In this document: piece after piece, positions 57,160-64,000 of the stretch
Position numbering within the stretch: the stretch's first letter is position 1
Layout of the letters: every line of letters starts with the position of its first letter
Source of the DNA: an uncultured Rhodospirillales bacterium
GTDB lineage: Bacteria; Pseudomonadota; Alphaproteobacteria; ATCC43930; CGMCC-115725
Length of the DNA stretch: 64,000 nt
Assembly (NCBI GenBank): GCA_903822185.1
Contig: CAIJOA010000028.1
Span: 62,001-126,000 of the forward strand
Direction of reading: 5' to 3'
Translations under genes and position numbers: made by a program
The notes under the pieces: model-generated
Database searches by the model: none
What the model saw: the letters and a program-made list of their open reading frames with translations, nothing else
What the model was told of the DNA's origin: nothing

Positions 57160-58254
57160 TCAATTGAGGCGCTGCAACACGACGCAGCTTTCAGGACGGA
57201 TATTGATAAAAGCCTCGTCATCGATATCGAAGGCCGCGGCCGTCGGTGGCATGCGAACGCGCAAGCGGTGCTCCTGCAAGGCAATGAGATATTCCATGCC
57301 GGTACCGAGGAACGCATCGGTCAAAACGCGGCATGGGAAAGAGAGCAGACCGACGTCACCCGAAAGGGTAATCGCTTCGGGGCGGATCGCGACGATGACC
57401 GATTGGCCTTTGCTGAAGCTCTGGCCGTTCGATGCCGAACTCAACGTGCCGAAGCCGACATCGACCTGGATGAAGCCGTTTGATTCACCAGCGACCTTGC
57501 CTTCGATTACGTTACCGGCACCCATGAAATCGGCCATGAACTCATCGCGCGGATGGGAATAGACATCACGCGGCGAACCGGATTGCGCGATATTGCCGCT
57601 GTTCATGACCACGACGCGATGCGAAAGGACCAGCGCCTCAAGCAAGTCATGCGTGACATAAAGCGCCGAAACCGCCTCGCGGCTGAAAAGCTCCTTGAAT
57701 TCGATCCGCATTTCTTCGCGCAGCTTCGCGTCGAGGTTGGATAGCGGCTCATCGAACAGAATGAGCTTAGCCTTGCGGATCAGCGCTCGCGCCACGGCGA
57801 CGCGCTGTTGCTGGCCGCCGGAAAGCAAAGTGGCGCTGCGCTGCGCCAGTTCTGGTATTCTGACTAGTTCCAGCGCATGTGCCACGCGGTCAGCAATCTC
57901 GCGCTTGTTGGGTTTATTACGGCCGACCGTCAGCGGATAAGCGACGTTCTCGGCCACCGTCATATGCGGCCAGATCGCATAAGATTGGAACACCATGGCG
58001 ATGGGACGAGCATGTGTCGGCACGTAACGCCGCGCGCTGTCGGAAAAAACCGGCTCGCCATCGATCGAAATCGTACCGCTATCGGGGCGTTCCAATCCCG
58101 CAACACAGCGAAGAATGGTTGTCTTGCCGCAACCGCTGGGGCCCAACAACGTAACGATTTCGCCGGTTCCGACCTCGAAACTGACCTTTTTGACCGCCTG
58201 AACCGTGCCGTGAACGGTGCGGTACGACTTCACCAGGTTTTCGACCTTCAGCAT
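57160..58254 (-). CDS. ABC transporter ATPase, Fe3+/polyamine type
   Basis: A 364-residue ATPase. Walker A is LLGPSGCGKTTILR (residues 36-49), the signature LLSGGQQQRVAVARAL, Walker B KLILFDEPLSNLDAKL and the switch His in LYVTHDLLEA. A C-terminal TOBE domain follows MGAGNVIEGKVA, as in PotA and FbpC. GGAAG lies upstream. It forms a complete importer with the permease at 58307 and the binding protein at 60052. Confidence 0.96.
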   Translation of the reverse strand: MLKVENLVKSYRTVHGTVQAVKKVSFEVGTGEIVTLLGPSGCGKTTILRCVAGLERPDSGTISIDGEPVFSDSARRYVPTHARPIAMVFQSYAIWPHMTVAENVAYPLTVGRNKPNKREIADRVAHALELVRIPELAQRSATLLSGGQQQRVAVARALIRKAKLILFDEPLSNLDAKLREEMRIEFKELFSREAVSALYVTHDLLEALVLSHRVVVMNSGNIAQSGSPRDVYSHPRDEFMADFMGAGNVIEGKVAGESNGFIQVDVGFGTLSSASNGQSFSKGQSVIVAIRPEAITLSGDVGLLSFPCRVLTDAFLGTGMEYLIALQEHRLRVRMPPTAAAFDIDDEAFINIRPESCVVLQRLN

Positions 58255-58306
58255 GCTGTGTCCTACTTCCTTGCCGAAAGTGGAGCAAGTTCCATGCCGA
58301 GCGTCG

Positions 58307-60049
58307 TCATTTGACGTATCCGAACAAGAATTTGCGCATCAACGTGCCGATGATCAGCATGATGATCAGACTGATCACCGATTCCGCCGCCGCCGGTCCC
58401 AATTCGCCGACTTGGATATGTTCCCATATCAACGGCGTCAGCATGGGCGTATCTCGGCTGCCGATGATAAGCGGCAACGTCGCGTCGCGGAAACCGAGGA
58501 AGAAGACCAGCAAAAAGGAAGCGACGAAGCTCGGCATGATCAACGGAATGACGATCCGCCGGAACGTCGTCGGCCAGGCAGCGCCACTTGCCTCGGAGGC
58601 TTCTTCCAATTCGCGCGAAAGCTGGGTAATCGCTGCCAGATTGATCCGATACCCCACCGTCATGCGATAGGAAAAGACCAGGACGAGAATCCAGATCGTG
58701 CCGTAAACCGGCAGCCAATCGACGATCGACAGATAGAAAATCAGGAACGAAAAAGCGACCACGACGCTCGGCACGGTGACCGAGGAGGACGCGATGAAAT
58801 CGAGCAGCTTTCGTCCCGGAAAGCTGCTGCGTCCAACGAGCCAAGCAATCGCCGATGAAACCGTGGAGACGATGAAGGCGCTCGTACCGGCGACAAAGAT
58901 CGTATTCGGAATGGCCGCGAGAAAGCGCGGGTCGGTGAGGACGTCGCGATAAGCGTGAAGCGTCAACGGCGGCAAGGGCTGCAGGAACGGCACCACGAAG
59001 CGATTCATGAAGCTCGCCATGAGCAGTACGACGATCGGGAAGACGACCTGCACCAGACCGATCACAGCGACGAACGCAAAAGCAGCGGCCTTCCATCGGC
59101 CCAATTCGATTTGACGCGGCCGGAAACCCTTGCCGGTCACCGTGGCAAAACGCGCGGCGTCCCGCATTTGGCGCGAATATTCGAAGAAGAGGAAATAAGC
59201 GATGGCGAGAAAGGTAAGCGCCAGCGATGCAGCTTCGCCGTATTGCGGCAGGCCAATCGAGGGATTGAGGCTCCAATAGATTTCCGTCGCGAAGACCTGA
59301 CGCTGCGCCCCGACACCGACCAGCGCCGGCACTTCGAAGGTTTCGATGCTGAGGATGAACATCAGTATCAGCAGGCTGAGAAGATGCGGACGCAAGACCG
59401 GCAAGGTGACGCGCCGTAACGTCGTTAAAAAGAAGGCGCCCGAGGCGGCGCTGGCCTCCTCGAACGAAGGCGCCATGCCTTTGAGAGCACTGCTGCTGAA
59501 AAGAAACGCGAGCGGGATGAGGCTCGCGCCTTGGATGATGATCATTCCATAAAGGGAGAAGACGTCGAACGGACCGGTTCCCGGCAAATGCAGAACCGTT
59601 CGGATCAAGACGTTGATCAGACCGCCGCTATTCCCCAGCATAAACATCCAGGCCAGCACGACGACGATTGTCGGCATCATCAACGGCGTTAGCGCCGTGA
59701 CATAGACCACCGTCTTGAAAGGCATATCCGTGCGCTCGACCAAGAAGGCCAAAGTGAAGCCGAAGACGAAAGCCAGTGCGACCGACCCCAACGCGAAAGC
59801 AAAGGTATCGCGAAAGATCGTCAGAACCCGCGGGAACTGGTAAATGCTCTTGAAGTTATCGAACGTGAAGAAGGTGCCCGGATCGAGCGGCAGAGATTCG
59901 GGAGGCCCGCGAAACGCGGTCACCAGATTCATGAACAATGGCACCGAAACGAGATACAGCAGGATCAGAACCGCTGCTGCCTGGATGACCCAGGTAAGAC
60001 TGATGCGCCGGCCGGAAAGAATGCTTTCTTGGCTGGACATGACGCTCAT
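58307..60049 (-). CDS. ABC transporter permease, two fused domains (FbpB/PotBC-like)
   Basis: About 580 residues from the ATG at 60049 (60040 is also possible). It has about 12 membrane helices and two binding-protein-dependent permease domains in one chain, each ending with an EAA-type loop (SFEEASAASGAFFLTTLRRV in the first half and ELEEASEASGAAWPTTFRRI in the second). This fused form is typical of Fe3+-type and some polyamine or thiamine importers. The start lies two bases after the binding-protein stop, showing tight coupling. The longer ORF to 60247 is rejected because it overlaps that gene. Confidence 0.94.
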   Translation of the reverse strand: MSVMSSQESILSGRRISLTWVIQAAAVLILLYLVSVPLFMNLVTAFRGPPESLPLDPGTFFTFDNFKSIYQFPRVLTIFRDTFAFALGSVALAFVFGFTLAFLVERTDMPFKTVVYVTALTPLMMPTIVVVLAWMFMLGNSGGLINVLIRTVLHLPGTGPFDVFSLYGMIIIQGASLIPLAFLFSSSALKGMAPSFEEASAASGAFFLTTLRRVTLPVLRPHLLSLLILMFILSIETFEVPALVGVGAQRQVFATEIYWSLNPSIGLPQYGEAASLALTFLAIAYFLFFEYSRQMRDAARFATVTGKGFRPRQIELGRWKAAAFAFVAVIGLVQVVFPIVVLLMASFMNRFVVPFLQPLPPLTLHAYRDVLTDPRFLAAIPNTIFVAGTSAFIVSTVSSAIAWLVGRSSFPGRKLLDFIASSSVTVPSVVVAFSFLIFYLSIVDWLPVYGTIWILVLVFSYRMTVGYRINLAAITQLSRELEEASEASGAAWPTTFRRIVIPLIMPSFVASFLLVFFLGFRDATLPLIIGSRDTPMLTPLIWEHIQVGELGPAAAESVISLIIMLIIGTLMRKFLFGYVK

Positions 60050-60051
60050 TT

Positions 60052-61134
60052 TCAACGCGCCTGGGTAACCGCCTTTTGAATGACTCCGGTCAACCGACCA
60101 CGCTCCTTCCAATTCTGTTCGGTCTCGAAGGTGAACTTGCTGTGGGCGTTCGCGACCAGCCGCGAAATAGGGCTGTCGGCGTTTTTGGCGAGCGCCGCAG
60201 AGGAATGTTCGAACATCGCCGCCTGCCCTTCGGGCGTATGAATCCAATAGATGAAGAGTTTCGCGGCGTTCGGATTGGGCGATAGCGTCGTCATGCCGAT
60301 GCCGAAACGTCCGACGCCCATCCCTTCAAGGAACAAAAGAGCGACCGGCGCGCCGGCCTTCTGCGCCTGAATGACGCGCGTGACGTTATCGAAGAGGAAG
60401 AACGACTTTTCGCCAGAATTGATCAGGTCTTGCGCCGTGCCGGTCAGAACGAGGCCCGACGCATCACGGATGTCGGTCGCCGTTTTTACGGCGTAGGCTT
60501 CATCATGCGTCAGCCCTTCGTACGAAGCCCCCGAGGCGTAAGAAAAAGGATCGGCAACCAATTTCCCCTTCCAGCGCGGGTCTTCAAAATCTTCGAGCTT
60601 TTTCGGCAGGTCTTCTTTCTTTACGACGTTCGTGTTGTAGGCGTGGACCTGAACGCTGTCGGCATAAATGCCAAGATTGGCGATCACGTCATCCACCGGA
60701 TAACCCAGCGCGGCGTAATCCGTTTTGATAAACGCGCCGGTCTGGTTGAGCGGATCGAGAACCCCGCCGGTGCCTTCCACCAAATCATATTGCATGTGAC
60801 GGGTACGATGCTGACTGATGATCAACGTCACCCGTTCGACGGCGGAAACCACATCGTTTGAAATCGTAATGCCGGGAAAGCGCTTGGTGAATTCGACGAG
60901 CGGCCCGAACCGCCGATCGTTCGAGACGATAACGACCTGCTTTTCGCCGTTGGCGATGGCATCGGCATAGAGCTTTTGAATGGCGGCAGGATCAACCCCG
61001 GCCGGCACCGGGCCCAGATCGATATCGGCGGCCTGCGCCGCGCCGGCCATCAGGCCGAGCGCGACAAGCGTTCCCACACCGAGATAGCAACAACGACCAA
61101 AATGTCCGGACGATATCTTCATCATAATTGCCAT
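60052..61134 (-). CDS. ABC transporter extracellular solute-binding protein
   Basis: A 360-residue periplasmic receptor. The leader MAIMMKISSGHFGRCCYLGV and LGLMAGAAQAAD is a Sec signal. The mature part shows VVIVSNDRRFGPLVEFTKRF, VSAVERVTLIISQHRT, and DPRWKGKLVADPFSYASGA, as in FbpA-type iron or anion/polyamine receptors. Tyrosine pairs that bind ferric ion in FbpA are not clear, so the ligand is open. A start at 61125 would keep GGGGA at better distance. It is followed by permease and ATPase. Confidence 0.92.
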   Translation of the reverse strand: MAIMMKISSGHFGRCCYLGVGTLVALGLMAGAAQAADIDLGPVPAGVDPAAIQKLYADAIANGEKQVVIVSNDRRFGPLVEFTKRFPGITISNDVVSAVERVTLIISQHRTRHMQYDLVEGTGGVLDPLNQTGAFIKTDYAALGYPVDDVIANLGIYADSVQVHAYNTNVVKKEDLPKKLEDFEDPRWKGKLVADPFSYASGASYEGLTHDEAYAVKTATDIRDASGLVLTGTAQDLINSGEKSFFLFDNVTRVIQAQKAGAPVALLFLEGMGVGRFGIGMTTLSPNPNAAKLFIYWIHTPEGQAAMFEHSSAALAKNADSPISRLVANAHSKFTFETEQNWKERGRLTGVIQKAVTQAR

Positions 61135-61173
61135 TCCCCGAGCCTGTGATTGCGCAGTGTCGTCTATTCGGCG

Positions 61174-62520
61174 TTATTCTCCGGCTTCGTATTCCGCGAG
61201 CCGGCGTTTGGTCCACGCCGCGGCACCCTTCTCGGCGGCAGCTTCCATCTCATCCACGATGGGAAGCTCGGGCACCGAATAATTCACGGTCGCGGAACGC
61301 TTCTGATATTTGCGATCGGCGGTCAGGCTCCAGGCGCCGAAACGGTTCGGATCGTCCTTGCAGATCAGCGGCACCTTGATGAACTTGCCCATTTCCGGAT
61401 CATGGAAAATATTCATCGGCGTTCCACCCGCTTCGAGCAGCGCCAATTGTTCCATCACCGTCTTGCGCCAGACGATGATGTCGTGATCCGTCGCGCCGAG
61501 ACGCTCCTTGGTACGGTCGAGGATCGCGCCTTGTGCAAAGCAAGCGATGTGATCCTGCACCGCCGTGAGGTGATCGTTGAGATTGCCGTCTTTGTCGTAA
61601 GTCGGAATCTCAACCGTCTCGATGGCTTTTTGCAGCGGGATTTCGACGCCTTCGCCGGGATAAACGCCATAGAGAAACCAGGACATCGTCGTGACATCAT
61701 CGACCGGCGTGCGCCAAATCATCGTGAAGCGCGCACCCGACGCCGTGATGTTCATGTTCGGGAAGATCAGCGGCGTGCCGACCGTGTAACTGCCCTCGTT
61801 CTTGTCGCTGCCTTTGATCGTGTTGCGGCGAATATGGCCGTATTCGAACGGCTCCATAAAGAATTCATCGGTCGGGAAATCGACGAAGCGCATGGTCGAT
61901 TGATATTGCGGATCGTCTTCGCCGACGCCGCGCCGGTTGAGCGTCCATTTCGAAAAATGGCCATGGAGCCATTGGGTGTGTTTACGATCCGGCGAATTTT
62001 CCTGAAGCTGGACCCAGTTGCAGGGAACGGTGCCGTATTCGATGTAACGCAGCGTGTCGGCCATCACCATCGGCTCCCACGCCGGCAGCTCGGGAACCGG
62101 TGACGGGCCGAGATAGGCGAAGATCATCCCGGCCAGTTCGCGCGCGTGATAACCGTCGATCTGCACCTTGTCCTTGAAGGTGCTGCCCTCGGGCTCCATC
62201 GGCTGATCGATGCACTTGCCGGTTCGGCTGTAAGCCCAGCCGTGATAGGGGCAAACGATCGCATCGTCGTGATGCGGCGAAGGAAAGCCGTATTTCAGAT
62301 CGACGAGACGATGCGCGCAACGCTTGCCGACAAGACCCAATGTCCCGTTGCGTGCGCGGAACAGCGTCAGGTCTTCGCCGAGGACGCGCACCGACATCAC
62401 GGGATTCTTTGCGAGCTGCGCCGTCGCGGCGATCGGATGCCAATACTGCCGCAGCAGATTACCCATCGGCGTCCCGGCGCTGGTTTGGGTCAGCCGTTCA
62501 TTCTGTTCCGCGGTCAACAT
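61174..62520 (-). CDS. Rieske non-haem iron oxygenase, phthalate-dioxygenase-like
   Basis: A 448-residue oxygenase of the phthalate 4,5-dioxygenase type. Rieske ligands are Cys68, His70 (GKRCAHRLVD), Cys90 and His93 (IVCPYHGWAYS). Mononuclear iron ligands are Asp178, His181 and His186 in SPDRKHTQWLHGHF. AAAGGAG precedes the ATG. It lies between the transport system and the deacetylase-family genes, so the imported compound may be its substrate. No reductase gene is nearby. Confidence 0.94.
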   Translation of the reverse strand: MLTAEQNERLTQTSAGTPMGNLLRQYWHPIAATAQLAKNPVMSVRVLGEDLTLFRARNGTLGLVGKRCAHRLVDLKYGFPSPHHDDAIVCPYHGWAYSRTGKCIDQPMEPEGSTFKDKVQIDGYHARELAGMIFAYLGPSPVPELPAWEPMVMADTLRYIEYGTVPCNWVQLQENSPDRKHTQWLHGHFSKWTLNRRGVGEDDPQYQSTMRFVDFPTDEFFMEPFEYGHIRRNTIKGSDKNEGSYTVGTPLIFPNMNITASGARFTMIWRTPVDDVTTMSWFLYGVYPGEGVEIPLQKAIETVEIPTYDKDGNLNDHLTAVQDHIACFAQGAILDRTKERLGATDHDIIVWRKTVMEQLALLEAGGTPMNIFHDPEMGKFIKVPLICKDDPNRFGAWSLTADRKYQKRSATVNYSVPELPIVDEMEAAAEKGAAAWTKRRLAEYEAGE

Positions 62521-62545
62521 GTCGTTTCTCCTTTAGGCAAAATCG

Positions 62546-63403
62546 TCAATGAGTCGGCAACGCCGGGATGGCCGCTTCGACCACGTCCCGTCCGGTGGCA
62601 AACCAAACGCCGCGCGCTGCGAGATTTTGCAGCGCTTCGGCCATAAAACGGATGCGGTGGGGCTGTCCCATGATCCAGGGGTGGATGCTCAGCGCCATCA
62701 GCGGCGCGATATCGCCAGTATCGGCGATCATGACATCGGCTGCTTCCTCGACCGCGCGGCGCCAGCGCCAGGCCGTGAGACGCCGCTGTTCGATCATGAA
62801 GGCATCATCGAGTTCCACGAGAATCGGCAGCGACGCCAACGTGCCCTTCGGCACGGTCATCGCATAAGGCCGCTCGTCATTGGGCCAATCGCAGACATAT
62901 CGCACGCCCTCCTCGGCGAGCAGCGCCGGAGTGCGTGTGGATTCGCCAAATTCCGGGCCGAGCCAACCGACCGGACGAACGCCTGTGTAGCTTTCGAACA
63001 GCGACAGCGATTTCTGGATATAGCCGCGCTCTTCCTCTTCGCTCATCGCGCTGCTGATCGGCGCATTACCGACGAGACCATGGCCGATGAATTCCCACCC
63101 GGCCTTACGGCAGACATCGACCAGAAACGGATTGTGCTTTGCCGTGTGAATATCCAACGCCGCCGTGCCGCGCAGACCGACGTGCGCCATCGCTTCCATG
63201 ATCCGGAAGATGCCGACCCGGTTGCCATAGTCGCGGCGAGAATATTCCGACTGCTGAACCGCCGTCGGCGGCTCGAAATGCTCGAGATGAACGATCGCAC
63301 AGACGGCAAGCGGCGCATTCTTCGGCCACGGCACAACCGTCGGATCTGGATACGCGCGCAGCGCATAATAGGGATGGTCCATGCCGGGCTGACGCGCGGT
63401 CAC
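62546..63403 (-). CDS. Polysaccharide-deacetylase-fold hydrolase, PuuE/allantoinase-like
   Basis: About 285 residues from the GTG at 63403, whose GTGA overlaps the upstream stop; the alternative start at 63436 overlaps more. The NodB-type fold shows AALDIHTAKHNPFLVDVCRK, AGWEFIGHGLVGN with metal-binding His, VGWLGPEFGESTRTPALLAE and LSIHPWIMGQPHRIRFMAEAL. This set resembles PuuE-type allantoinases and related C-N hydrolases more than chitin deacetylases. It is paralogous to the next gene upstream and translationally coupled to it. Confidence 0.88.
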   Translation of the reverse strand: MTARQPGMDHPYYALRAYPDPTVVPWPKNAPLAVCAIVHLEHFEPPTAVQQSEYSRRDYGNRVGIFRIMEAMAHVGLRGTAALDIHTAKHNPFLVDVCRKAGWEFIGHGLVGNAPISSAMSEEEERGYIQKSLSLFESYTGVRPVGWLGPEFGESTRTPALLAEEGVRYVCDWPNDERPYAMTVPKGTLASLPILVELDDAFMIEQRRLTAWRWRRAVEEAADVMIADTGDIAPLMALSIHPWIMGQPHRIRFMAEALQNLAARGVWFATGRDVVEAAIPALPTH

Positions 63404-64000
63404 GAGCCGGCCTCGTCGAGATTCCGTACCGGCCATTGCTGCCGATGCTGGGCGACGTGGCGCTGTGTCTCGTCGTAATAATTCGCCAGATAATATTCGG
63501 CGATCTCATCCGCCGTCGTCCGCCACACACCCTCATGGGAAAGGATGTAGGAAAGAGCTTCGTCGAGATAGCGGATGCGGTGCGCCTGGCCGGTCAGGAA
63601 GGGATGCAGCGAAATGCACAGCACCCTCCCCGACTGCTCCCCCTCGGCATAGAGCACGTCGAACTGATCTTTGACCATACGCAGGAAGTCTTCGCCTTCA
63701 TAATTGAGCTTGAAGAGCGAGGAGTCATTCAGTTCTTGGGTATAGGGAACCGAGACCATCCGCGCCCCGCCCGCGACCTTGAGCGGGAACGGCTGATCGT
63801 CATGGAACCAGTCGGTGTGATAGATGAGCCCCGCCTCGACCATCAATTCGGGCGTGCGGTCGGTCTTGGACTGCAACGGCCCGAACATGCCTTTGAGCGG
63901 CTTGCCGGTATGGCGCAAAACGAGATCGCAGGATTCGCGGTAATAAGCGCGTTCATCCTCGATGCTAAGATTATAGAGCGTCCGCATCGGATAGAGCCCG
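63400..64000 (-). CDS. Polysaccharide-deacetylase-fold hydrolase (5' end outside window)
   Basis: The reading frame runs open to the right edge; the window shows the last 200 residues. It continues upstream of MRTLYNLS with in-frame GLYP, so the ATG at 63987 is probably internal. The conserved end LCISLHPFLTGQAHRIRYLD and EALSYILSHEGVWRTTADEI parallels the downstream gene (LSIHPWIMGQPHRIRFMAEA), so the two are paralogues and perhaps form a heteromer. It overlaps the next gene by four bases. Confidence 0.85.
   Translation of the reverse strand, partial: GLYPMRTLYNLSIEDERAYYRESCDLVLRHTGKPLKGMFGPLQSKTDRTPELMVEAGLIYHTDWFHDDQPFPLKVAGGARMVSVPYTQELNDSSLFKLNYEGEDFLRMVKDQFDVLYAEGEQSGRVLCISLHPFLTGQAHRIRYLDEALSYILSHEGVWRTTADEIAEYYLANYYDETQRHVAQHRQQWPVRNLDEAGS

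Noticed and set aside
60050-60247. N-terminal extension of the permease ORF
   Set aside because: It overlaps the C-terminus of the binding-protein gene and has no membrane or leader character.

Overview
The window is high-GC DNA from a free-living alphaproteobacterium; no genus can be assigned from sequence alone. The evidence is a SUF Fe-S operon headed by a cysteine-containing Rrf2 regulator, an ahpC/oxyR divergon with dps, a PleC/DivJ-like histidine kinase, a CtrA-type TTAA-N7-TTAA box and a Fur/Mur-type TTGC-based palindrome. Genes are densely packed on both strands, with several long convergent overlaps. There is one tRNA (Ser, UGA). I see no rRNA, CRISPR array, transposase or phage module.

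Layout. 1-1717: start of a suf operon (Rrf2 regulator and sufB, running off the left edge). 1851-5854: a solute-binding protein, a 2OG-Fe(II) oxygenase and a GMC oxidoreductase. 6003-9644: two convergent secreted beta-helix proteins and an HExxH lipoprotein. 10109-12758: peroxide defence (dps, ahpD, ahpC, oxyR). 12826-15271: a small membrane peptide, an OmpR-type two-component pair and a small uncharacterised protein. 15594-19298: a giant TPR/glycosyltransferase-like repeat protein. 19315-20574: two divergent, mutually homologous uncharacterised proteins sharing a Fur-like box, followed by a second member of the small family found at 15071.

20579-41061 is a catabolic region: two LLM flavin oxidoreductases, alpha/beta hydrolases, a CocE-type hydrolase, two RidA-family proteins (one secreted, one a triple-domain fusion), an Ldh-type and a D-2-hydroxyacid dehydrogenase, a Tat-exported FMN oxidase, a class II aldolase, an FAD monooxygenase, two MFS carriers and orphan solute-binding proteins. 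41129-45232 is a two-gene unit of an outer-membrane TpsB-like transporter and a large exported Val/Gly-repeat protein without the usual TPS signal domain. 45576-47021 is a Tat-exported amidohydrolase.

47228-50864 is a tightly coupled four-gene operon: a DUF3034-like beta-barrel, an exported truncated haemoglobin, a membrane-anchored amicyanin-type cupredoxin and an orphan PleC-like sensor kinase, preceded by the CtrA-type box. It is the best candidate for an undescribed system here. After tRNA-Ser, 51108-53671 holds an acyl-CoA-dehydrogenase-like enzyme and a Rieske oxygenase. 53661-64000 is a nine-gene unidirectional run: amidase, LysR, aldo/keto reductase, Fe3+/polyamine-type ABC transporter, a second Rieske oxygenase and two polysaccharide-deacetylase-family hydrolases, the last running off the right edge. 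Together the genes suggest an aerobic soil or water organism that scavenges diverse organic acids, amides and aromatics.
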